64,000 bases of DNA from JALORV01 sp963703945 (GTDB lineage Bacteria > Pseudomonadota > Gammaproteobacteria > Burkholderiales > Burkholderiaceae_F): contig CAVPGM010000011.1 in NCBI GenBank assembly GCA_963703945.1, positions 1-64,000 on the forward strand, written 5' to 3'. Both the position numbers and the translations under genes were made by a program. The stretch's first letter is position 1. Each line of letters begins with the position of its first letter. Of the stretch, positions 57,591 to 64,000 are shown in pieces. The notes beneath the pieces are model-generated. The model ran no database searches. It was not told the DNA's origin and saw only the letters and a program-made list of their open reading frames with translations.

Positions 57591-58301
57591 CTATTTCTTC
57601 GCAGCCGCGGGAGCAGCGGAAGCAGCCGGTGCCGCGACGGCCGGAGCGGTCGCCTGCGCCGGCACCGTGGCCGACCCGGCGCCCCCAACGGGCTTGCCCT
57701 GCGCCTGAGCCTGCGCCTGCTGCAGTTGTGAGCGCTCCGGAGTCGGCCTCATCGTGAAATTCAGGGCGAACTCGAACACCCGCCGGTTCATTCCGGATGG
57801 TCCCTGGCCTGAGATCTTGATTTCAATGAGTTCCGGCCGCTCAAGCACGCGCGAGTTGTTCTGCAGGTTGCGCAGGAACTCGGACACGCGCTCGTTCGAC
57901 GCCGCCCAGCCGGTGACATTGACCTTGCGGTCTTCCTGCTTGATCGACCTCAGGTAGATGCCTTCCGGAACCTGCTTGGCGACTTCATCGAGCAGATAAA
58001 CCGGCTGGTTGCGATCGGCCTGCAGGTCCTCGACGGCGCGCTGGCGCGCACGCAGCCCGTCGATCTCCTGCCGCAGCGTGGCGATTTCCTTGATCTGCGT
58101 GTCGAGCTTGCGATTCTCGTTGCGGACGAACTCGTTGCGGGCTTCCTGGTTTGCGATGTATCCCTGCAGCACCGTCCACACGACGGCGACCAGCAACAAT
58201 CCCGCGACGGCTGAGAGCGCAGTGAGGACCCAGAACAGCTTCTTCTGCCGCTCGCGCTTGGCAGCGCGATGCGGCAGTAGATTGACGCGCGGAGCGGTCA
58301 T
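57591..58301 (-). CDS. pilN: Type IV pilus inner-membrane protein PilN
   Basis: A 236-residue bitopic protein whose N-terminal NLLPHR motif (residues 7-12) docks on PilM. One membrane helix (about 25-45), a coiled-coil and a small periplasmic domain follow (PEGIYLRSIKQEDRKVNVTG). The last 50 residues are an Ala/Gln/Pro-rich tail, probably disordered and longer than usual. The ATG at 58301 overlaps pilM by four bases. Confidence 0.95.
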   Translation of the reverse strand: MTAPRVNLLPHRAAKRERQKKLFWVLTALSAVAGLLLVAVVWTVLQGYIANQEARNEFVRNENRKLDTQIKEIATLRQEIDGLRARQRAVEDLQADRNQPVYLLDEVAKQVPEGIYLRSIKQEDRKVNVTGWAASNERVSEFLRNLQNNSRVLERPELIEIKISGQGPSGMNRRVFEFALNFTMRPTPERSQLQQAQAQAQGKPVGGAGSATVPAQATAPAVAAPAASAAPAAAKK

Positions 58302-59374
58302 TTGTCGAACCTCCGCATCGCGAGCCCGCACGGCGTCAGCAGCGCCGGCGCATCGAGCCGCAGTTGCTTCTCGCGGATGTTCGGCGAGACTTCCATGCCC
58401 TTGAACGGCGAGATGACCGACGTCGGCACCTGCGCCCGCTCCATCAACGCGTCGGGAAGACCCGCCAGCACCGCGGAGCCACCGGCCAGCATGATCTGAT
58501 CGACGCGGCTATATGGTGTCGAAGTGAAGAAGAACTGCAGCGCACGGGTGATCTCGGTGGCTGCGGTCTCGATGAACGGCCGCAGGACAGTTGTCTCGTA
58601 ATCGGCAGGCAGGTCGCCGCTGCGCTTCTTCAGCTCGGCTTCCTCGGTCGGGATGCCGTATGCGCGCGAGATGTCGCCGGTCAGTTGCTGCCCGCCGAAC
58701 GGCTGCTCGCGCTCGTAGATGGCCTCGCCATCGTGCATCACCGTCACGCTGGTGGTATTGGCGCCAATGTAGAACACCGCGATCACCAGACCCTCGCCGG
58801 CGCTGGGCAGTTGCTCGATCAACCGCTCGATCGCCGCGCGCGACGAATACGACTCGACGTCGACGACAACCGGCTTGAGTCCCGCGGCCTGCGCCACGGC
58901 GATCCGGTCTTCGACCTTCTCCTTGCGCGAGGCAGCGATCAGGACTTCGACATCATCGGGCGCATTCGGAATCGGACCCAGCACCTGGAAGTCGAGGCTC
59001 ACCTCATCGAGGGCGAACGGGATGTACTGGTTCGCTTCGCTCTCGACCTGCATTTCAAGTTCGTCCTCGCGCAGGTTGCCCGGCAGGGCAATGCGCTTGG
59101 TGATGACGGCCGACGCCGGCAACGCCATCGCGACGTTGCGGACCTTGCCGCCCGCGCGTCTCCACGCCCTTTTTACGGCCTCCGCGACGACATCGATCTT
59201 GTCGACGTTGCCATCGACCACCGCACCGCGCGGCAGCGGTTCGATCGCATAGCGCTCGAGCCGCATCATTCCCTTGCCGGCCTCGGACAACTCGACGACT
59301 TTCACGCTGGACGAGCCGATATCGAGCCCGATCAACGCTGGCGTCTTGGATGCAAATGGCAGATCGAATGCCAA
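58298..59374 (-). CDS. pilM: Type IV pilus actin-like protein PilM
   Basis: A 358-residue cytoplasmic ATP-binding protein with an actin/FtsA fold that binds the N-terminus of PilN and connects the pilus platform to the motors. It begins with the phosphate 1 motif (LIGLDIGSSSVKVVEL) and has AVFYIGANTTSVTV and QIMLAGGSAVLAGL in the phosphate 2 and adenosine regions. It leads the pilMNOPQ operon. Confidence 0.96.
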   Translation of the reverse strand: MAFDLPFASKTPALIGLDIGSSSVKVVELSEAGKGMMRLERYAIEPLPRGAVVDGNVDKIDVVAEAVKRAWRRAGGKVRNVAMALPASAVITKRIALPGNLREDELEMQVESEANQYIPFALDEVSLDFQVLGPIPNAPDDVEVLIAASRKEKVEDRIAVAQAAGLKPVVVDVESYSSRAAIERLIEQLPSAGEGLVIAVFYIGANTTSVTVMHDGEAIYEREQPFGGQQLTGDISRAYGIPTEEAELKKRSGDLPADYETTVLRPFIETAATEITRALQFFFTSTPYSRVDQIMLAGGSAVLAGLPDALMERAQVPTSVISPFKGMEVSPNIREKQLRLDAPALLTPCGLAMRRFDK

Positions 59375-59533
59375 GGCGGAACTCCTAGGACGGACTCAGT
59401 TCGAGCTCAGTCGGATCGTGGCGTCCGCCGAAGTCGAGGGACACCCACCCGCGGCCCTCCCAACGCCCGGATGGAAACCGGTTTTTCCTTATCTTTCGAG
59501 CGTTTACCGCGTTTTTGTCGGATGGCACTTGAG

Positions 59534-59563
59534 ATCCTAACAACATAAGCAATTTAACGACAA
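59534..59563 (-). promoter_or_regulatory. Possible sigma-70 promoter of the pil operon
   Basis: On the minus strand TTGTCG (59563-59558) and TAGGAT (59539-59534) are 18 bases apart, within the AT-rich stretch. The leader to the pilM ATG would be about 150 bases. Both boxes are imperfect. Confidence 0.35.
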
Positions 59564-59689
59564 GCCCCGCGTTCGGCCTAACCGTGCCTCTTTTGAGGGA
59601 TTAACAACGAACCGCTCATGACGAGGCGCGTCCAAAGCTTGGGATTCCCGCCCATCGTCCTCGGTCCCGGCCGCCGAATGAACGGCTTC

Positions 59690-59695
59690 TATAAT
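59690..59695 (+). promoter_or_regulatory. Possible -10 box of ponA
   Basis: A perfect TATAAT lies 73 bases before the ponA start. No recognisable -35 hexamer sits 16-18 bases upstream, so the promoter may need an activator or the match may be fortuitous. Confidence 0.4.
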
Positions 59696-59768
59696 TCCCG
59701 ACTCTTCGTGCGGCGAAGCGCAAATAAGCGGTCACTCGCACGCCCAGTTCCCTCCAGCGGCGGCTCCC

Positions 59769-62147
59769 GTGTCGGTCGACAAGCACGGCCTAGATAGCGA
59801 AACCCCGTCAGCACGCTCGGTTCGCCCGTGGTACGTGCGGGCAATGCTTTGGGTCGGCGGCCTGGCCGGCGCGGCGGCGCTTGCAGGCGTGCTGCTGCTG
59901 ACGTTTTCGTTCGCAGTCGTCTACTCGAACCTGCCGCCGATCGACGCCTTGACCGATTACCGGCCCAAGATTCCGCTGCGCGTCTGGACCGCGGACGGCC
60001 TGCTGATCGGCGAGTTCGGCGAGGAGCGCCGCGATTTCGTCGCTGTTGCCGACATGCCGGAGTTGATGAAGCGGGCCATCCTGGCCGCCGAGGACGATCG
60101 TTTTTACGAACACCGCGGGGTCGACTACGCCGGGTTGCTGAGGGCGGCGGTCACGAACTTCGTTTCCGGGCGCCGCGGCCAGGGCGGTAGCACGATCACG
60201 ATGCAGGTCGCGCGCAACTTCTTCCTGAGTTCCGAGCGCAGCTACATCCGCAAGGTGTATGAGATCGCCCTTGCCTACAAGATCGAGTCGTCGCTGTCGA
60301 AGGACCGCATTTTCGAGGTCTATGCGAACCAGATCTTCCTGGGCCAGCGCGCCTACGGCTTTGCCGCCGCGTCCCAGGTCTACTTCGGCAAGAAGCTGAA
60401 GGACCTGACGCTCGCGGAAATGGCCACGCTCGCGGGGCTGCCGGTCGCGCCAAGCGCGTACAACCCGTTCGTCAATCCGAAGCGCGCCAAGAGCCGGCAG
60501 CAATATGTGCTGGCCCGCATGCTCGAGCTTGGCTATATCGACAGGCCGTCATACGAAGCCGCGGTCGCCCAGGAACTCAGGCCGCGCAGCAGCCACGTCC
60601 TGGCCGACGAGTCCCCCCGCATGCGCCTGCATGCCGAATACGCGGCCGAACTGGCAAGGCAACTGGTGTACGAGGTCTTCCGCGAGGAGACGTACACGCG
60701 CGGGTTGAACGTGACGACGACCCTGTTGCGCGATCACCAGGAAGTCGCCTACGCGGCCCTGCGCAAGCAGGTGCTCGATTACGACCGCAAGTATGGATAC
60801 CGCGGACCGGAAGGCTTCATCGACCTCGCCTCCGATCCCGCGACCGGCGAGCAGCGGATCGAGGATGCGATCGTCGAAGCGATCGACAGCCCCAATCTGC
60901 TGCCCGCGGTGGTGCTCGAGGCGAGTCCGTCGCTGGTCCGCGTGGCGGTGCAGGGTGGCCAGACGATCGATATCAAGCCTGACGGACTGAAGTTCGCCTC
61001 GCCTTCGCTGTCGCCGAAGGCTCAGCCGAGCCGAAAGATTGTTCCCGGAGCCGTGATACGCATCGCGCGCAGCGACAAGGCCGTCTGGGAGATCGTCCAG
61101 CTGCCCCAGGTCGAAGCTGCATTCGTCTCGGCAAGCTCGCGCGATGGAGCGATCCGGGCACTCGTGGGTGGCTTCGACTTCAATCTGAACAAGTTCAACC
61201 ACGTGACCCAGGCGTGGCGCCAGCCGGGCTCGAGCTTCAAGCCCTTTATCTACTCCGCGTCGCTGGAGAAGGGGTTCACGCCCAGCACGCTGATCAACGA
61301 CGCCCCGATCTCGATCGACCCGGACCTGACCGGCGGCCAGGTGTGGGAACCCAAGAATTACGACGGCAAGTTCGAGGGCCCGCTACGGCTGCGCCAAGGC
61401 CTCGCAAAGTCGAAGAATCTGGTTTCGATCCGGATATTGCAGGCGATCGGACCGCGCTATGCGCAGGACTGGGTGGCCCGCTTCGGTTTCGAGGCCGACA
61501 AGCATCCGGCCTATCTGACCATGGCGCTCGGGGCCGGCTCGGTGACGCCGTGGGTGCTGCTGAACGGCTACTCGGTTTTCGCCAGCGGCGGCTACGGGCT
61601 GCAGTTGCACCTGATCAGCAAGGTCACCGACGCCAACGGCCGCACGCTGATGGAGGCAAAACCGGTCCTGGTTGGCACTGACGCGTCCGTACGCGTGCTG
61701 AACGAGCGCAATGCTTTCCTGATGGACAATCTGCTGAAGGAAGTCGCCCGGACTGGAACCGCGGCGCGCGCGTCGGCGACGCTCAAGCGCAGTGACATCG
61801 GCGGCAAGACGGGAACCACCAACGATTCGCACGATGCGTGGTTTGCCGGCTACGGCGGTGACCTCGTGGCCGTCGCCTGGATGGGATTCGACCAGCCCCG
61901 CCCACTGGGCGAACGGGAAACCGGCGGCGGCCTTGCGCTGCCGATCTGGATCTCCTACATGTCGCGCGCTCTGTCCGGAGTGCCCGAGGTGGCCCGCGCC
62001 GCACCGAACGGCATCGTGCAACTGGGCGGCGAGTACTACTACGTTGAGCACCAGCCCGGCCAGGGCGTCGCGAGTGTCGGCCTGGAAGACGGCTTGCCGC
62101 CGGAGGAGCAGACGCGGCGCGAAACGGTGCGGGACCAGGTCTTCTAG
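59769..62147 (+). CDS. mrcA: Penicillin-binding protein 1A
   Basis: A bifunctional class A penicillin-binding protein that polymerises and cross-links peptidoglycan. The 792-residue protein has an N-terminal membrane anchor (about 27-52), a GT51 transglycosylase domain with catalytic Glu108 (AAEDDRFYEHRG) and GQGGSTITMQVARNF, an OB-like insert and a transpeptidase domain with SSFK at 488-491, SKN at 548-550 and KTG at 680-682. The start is a GTG at 59769. It is divergent from the pil operon, the usual arrangement. Confidence 0.97.
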   Translation: MSVDKHGLDSETPSARSVRPWYVRAMLWVGGLAGAAALAGVLLLTFSFAVVYSNLPPIDALTDYRPKIPLRVWTADGLLIGEFGEERRDFVAVADMPELMKRAILAAEDDRFYEHRGVDYAGLLRAAVTNFVSGRRGQGGSTITMQVARNFFLSSERSYIRKVYEIALAYKIESSLSKDRIFEVYANQIFLGQRAYGFAAASQVYFGKKLKDLTLAEMATLAGLPVAPSAYNPFVNPKRAKSRQQYVLARMLELGYIDRPSYEAAVAQELRPRSSHVLADESPRMRLHAEYAAELARQLVYEVFREETYTRGLNVTTTLLRDHQEVAYAALRKQVLDYDRKYGYRGPEGFIDLASDPATGEQRIEDAIVEAIDSPNLLPAVVLEASPSLVRVAVQGGQTIDIKPDGLKFASPSLSPKAQPSRKIVPGAVIRIARSDKAVWEIVQLPQVEAAFVSASSRDGAIRALVGGFDFNLNKFNHVTQAWRQPGSSFKPFIYSASLEKGFTPSTLINDAPISIDPDLTGGQVWEPKNYDGKFEGPLRLRQGLAKSKNLVSIRILQAIGPRYAQDWVARFGFEADKHPAYLTMALGAGSVTPWVLLNGYSVFASGGYGLQLHLISKVTDANGRTLMEAKPVLVGTDASVRVLNERNAFLMDNLLKEVARTGTAARASATLKRSDIGGKTGTTNDSHDAWFAGYGGDLVAVAWMGFDQPRPLGERETGGGLALPIWISYMSRALSGVPEVARAAPNGIVQLGGEYYYVEHQPGQGVASVGLEDGLPPEEQTRRETVRDQVF

Positions 62148-62473
62148 CGCGCCGCGCGCGCACGCAGCACCGTCGGCTTTCCGCTCTGGCTGGACACGAT
62201 GCGCGACAGGCACGTGAACAGCTCGGTGCCATCGCGCGTGTCGCGCCAGCCATTGTCGATCCACGCAAAATGATGGGCGCCGCTGCGCGCTGCGACCCAC
62301 ATCTGCTGCATCGGCGCCTGGCTGTTGACGATGATTCGCGATCCGTCCTCGAGTTCGAGGGTCAGCACGTTGCCGGCACGGCTGACTTCGATATCGATGT
62401 CGGCTTCGTCTGCCGCACTTTCGATCGATTGCAAGGCGGCTTCCGCCATCTCGAGGAATTCGGATTCGGTCAT
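62144..62473 (-). CDS. cyaY: Frataxin-like iron-sulfur assembly protein CyaY
   Basis: A 109-residue frataxin homologue that binds iron and tunes the cysteine desulfurase IscS. The acidic first helix (MTESEFLEMAEAALQSIESA in part, with DEADIDIEV) and strand WVAARSGAHHFAWIDNGWRD are typical. It is convergent with ponA (four-base overlap of the stops) and divergent from lptM, with an 18-base gap between the starts. Confidence 0.95.
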   Translation of the reverse strand: MTESEFLEMAEAALQSIESAADEADIDIEVSRAGNVLTLELEDGSRIIVNSQAPMQQMWVAARSGAHHFAWIDNGWRDTRDGTELFTCLSRIVSSQSGKPTVLRARAAR

Positions 62474-62491
62474 GCTAGAGTCGATCGGACC

Positions 62492-62671
62492 ATGGCCGCA
62501 GGATTCTGTCGCATTCTAGTGATCGCCGTTCCGGCGGTGCTCGCCGGTTGCGGGCAAAAAGGCCCGCTGGTCCTGCCGCCGCCCACGCCCGCCCCGCAGT
62601 CCCGCCCTCCGGCCGAGAGCCCCGCGCAGCGCCCGTTCCCTGACGTGCCGGCCACCAACGAGAAGAAATGA
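62492..62671 (+). CDS. lptM: Small lipoprotein LptM
   Basis: A 59-residue lipoprotein of the LptM (YifL) family, which in E. coli helps LptD assemble into the LPS translocon. It has a signal peptide with lipobox (VLAGCGQ) followed by the hallmark CGQKGPLVLP, then a Pro-rich tail. The start is ATG 62492. Its stop overlaps the lysA start by four bases (ATGA), the conserved lptM-lysA arrangement. Confidence 0.92.
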   Translation: MAAGFCRILVIAVPAVLAGCGQKGPLVLPPPTPAPQSRPPAESPAQRPFPDVPATNEKK

Positions 62672-63942
62672 CCGCTGCGCTGCCGGCGCACGTCGGTTTC
62701 GACTTTCGGGATGACCGCCTGCATTGCGAGGACTGCGCGGTAACCGACCTGGCCGCCCGCTTCGGTACTCCGCTCTACGTCTATTCGCGCGCGGCGATCA
62801 CCGACGCCTATCTGGCCTACGCCAACGCACTGAAGAATCGCCGGTCACTCGTCTGTTACGCGATGAAGGCAAACCCCAACCTAGCAGTGCTGCAGGTGCT
62901 GGCGCGGCTGGGAGCGGGCTTCGACATCGTCTCTGGCGGCGAACTCGCGCGCGTCCTAGCAGCCGGCGGCAATACCGACAAGGTCGTGTTCTCCGGCGTC
63001 GGCAAGTCCGAGCTCGAGATCGAGCAGGCACTCGATGCAGACATCCTGTGCTTCAACGTCGAATCGGTCGCCGAGCTGGACCGCATCGACACGGTGGCCC
63101 GCCGCGCCGGCCGTCGCGCCCGCATTTCGGTGCGCGTGAATCCGGACGTCGATGCCCGCACCCATCCCTACATCTCGACCGGACTTCGCGACAACAAGTT
63201 CGGTGTACCCCACGACGAGACGCTGGCGCTCTACCGCAGCGCTGCCCGGCGTCCGGCCATTGAAGTCGTTGGCATCGACTGCCATATCGGTTCACAGATC
63301 ACCGACATCGCTCCTTACCTTGACGCCGCGGAACGCGTGCTCGATCTGGTGGCGGCGCTCGCGACGGAGGGCATCGAACTGCGCCATATCGATTTCGGCG
63401 GAGGGCTCGGCATACGCTATCAGTCCGAGGCACCACCGCCCAGCGGCGAACTGGTGAATGCGCTGCTCGCGCGGGTCGACGCTCGCGGATTCGACGACAA
63501 GACCGTGATGTTCGAGCCCGGTCGATCGATCGTCGGCAATGCCGGCGCGCTGGTGACCCGCGTCGAGTACCTGAAGCGCAGCGGTGCCAGGCACTTCGCG
63601 ATCGTTGACGCAGCGATGAACGACCTGCTCAGGCCGACGCTGTACGACGCCTGGATGGGCGTCGTCCCGGCCGAGGTCCGCTCGGGGCCGCAGGACGTCT
63701 ATGACATCGTGGGTCCGGTCTGCGAATCGGGCGACTGGATAGCGCGCGATCGGTCCCTGGCGCTGCAGCCGGGCGATGTGCTCGCAATCACTGGCGCCGG
63801 CGCCTACGGTATGGCGATGAGCTCCAATTACAACGCGCGCCCGCGCGCAGCGGAAGTGATGGTCGACGGTGCTCGCGCCTACTGCGTCCGCCGGCGCGAA
63901 AAGGTCGACGAGCTCTTTGCTGGCGAGAGCACGCTGCCGTAG
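62668..63942 (+). CDS. lysA: Diaminopimelate decarboxylase
   Basis: PLP enzyme that makes lysine from meso-diaminopimelate, the last lysine step. The 424-residue protein has the alanine-racemase-type barrel with the Schiff-base Lys67 (CYAMKANPN), FDIVSGGELARVL, the glycine loop HIDFGGGLGIRY and the C-terminal substrate residues GPVCESGDW with the active-site Cys. It is coupled to lptM by a four-base overlap. Confidence 0.97.
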   Translation: MTAALPAHVGFDFRDDRLHCEDCAVTDLAARFGTPLYVYSRAAITDAYLAYANALKNRRSLVCYAMKANPNLAVLQVLARLGAGFDIVSGGELARVLAAGGNTDKVVFSGVGKSELEIEQALDADILCFNVESVAELDRIDTVARRAGRRARISVRVNPDVDARTHPYISTGLRDNKFGVPHDETLALYRSAARRPAIEVVGIDCHIGSQITDIAPYLDAAERVLDLVAALATEGIELRHIDFGGGLGIRYQSEAPPPSGELVNALLARVDARGFDDKTVMFEPGRSIVGNAGALVTRVEYLKRSGARHFAIVDAAMNDLLRPTLYDAWMGVVPAEVRSGPQDVYDIVGPVCESGDWIARDRSLALQPGDVLAITGAGAYGMAMSSNYNARPRAAEVMVDGARAYCVRRREKVDELFAGESTLP

Positions 63943-63962
63943 CTGTCGAGGGGTGTCGGACC

Positions 63963-63982
63963 GGCCGCGCAGATCCGCGGCC
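63963..63982. other. Hairpin after lysA
   Basis: GGCCGC and GCGGCC form a six-base stem with an eight-base loop, 20 bases after the lysA stop. No T-run follows. The rest of the window end (63943-64000) holds no gene start that I can support. Confidence 0.25.
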
Positions 63983-64000
63983 GCTAGACTGAAGACGCAC

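Larger units (their letters stand above)
59375..59768. other. Divergent promoter region between pilM and ponA
   Basis: These 394 bases contain no gene. The centre (59475-59610) is much richer in A and T than the rest of the window, as expected for promoters. Candidate promoters for pilM (minus strand) and ponA (plus strand) are listed separately. Confidence 0.6.

Overview
This 64 kb window is a GC-rich bacterial chromosome segment. Its gene order points to a betaproteobacterium, most likely of the order Burkholderiales: lysA-lptM-cyaY/ponA-pilMNOPQ-aroKB-dgt-gltBD, mlaFEDACB-ibaG-murA-hisGDCBHA..FIE-hinT-tatABC, petABC-sspAB, and hemA-prfA-prmC-grxD-ubiX. The genus cannot be told from the sequence alone. 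Most of the window is housekeeping DNA. The accessory parts are the first 9.4 kb and a few insertions.

Layout. (1) Positions 51-5900, minus strand: a tight four-gene unit in the order sulfatase, membrane-anchored quinoprotein (PQQ-type beta-propeller) dehydrogenase, cydA, cydB (bd oxidase with a short Q-loop). (2) 6186-9399: two FixJ/receiver-type response regulators and a divergent sensor histidine kinase with a periplasmic binding-protein-like sensor. All three have broken reading frames. A similar 16-bp dyad lies upstream of the first regulator and upstream of the sulfatase operon. (3) 9434-16047: tRNA-Phe, an N-formylglutamate amidohydrolase-like gene, a lipoprotein, hemA-prfA-prmC, grxD-ubiX and tRNA-Thr. 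(4) 16077-20313, minus: sspA-sspB and the cytochrome bc1 genes petABC. (5) 20525-22117, plus: mscL and a DegS/DegQ-like protease, followed by a MITE-like element. (6) 22295-40443, minus: a very long run holding mlaFEDACB, an ABC-2 exporter, ibaG, murA, the histidine genes, hinT, tatABC and a Sel1-repeat protein. A double-thioredoxin gene on the opposite strand interrupts it between hisA and hisF. (7) 40508-50632, minus: an amino-acid binding protein, a thioesterase, gltB-[membrane protein]-gltD, a degenerate REP-associated transposase and dgt. (8) 50629-59374, minus: pilMNOPQ, an Ig-like lipoprotein, aroK, aroB. (9) 59769-63942: ponA, cyaY (minus), lptM and lysA.

How the genes work together. 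The first operon could form a small respiratory branch: a periplasmic quinoprotein oxidises a substrate, perhaps released by the sulfatase, and passes electrons through ubiquinol to the bd oxidase, under a FixJ-type two-component system. This is inference from gene order. The petABC products form the bc1 complex. Its Rieske protein carries a twin-arginine signal and would use the tatABC translocase encoded nearby. The mla genes maintain outer-membrane lipid asymmetry, the pil genes build the type IV pilus alignment complex and secretin, and ponA, murA and lysA serve cell-wall synthesis.

Quality note. Single-base frame breaks are concentrated in three places (6.2-9.2 kb, 15.4 kb and 50.8-54.1 kb). 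They hit ubiX, aroK and aroB as well as the accessory genes, and most behave like one extra base. This pattern suggests sequence errors more than gene decay, so the 'pseudogene' labels below should be read with that in mind.
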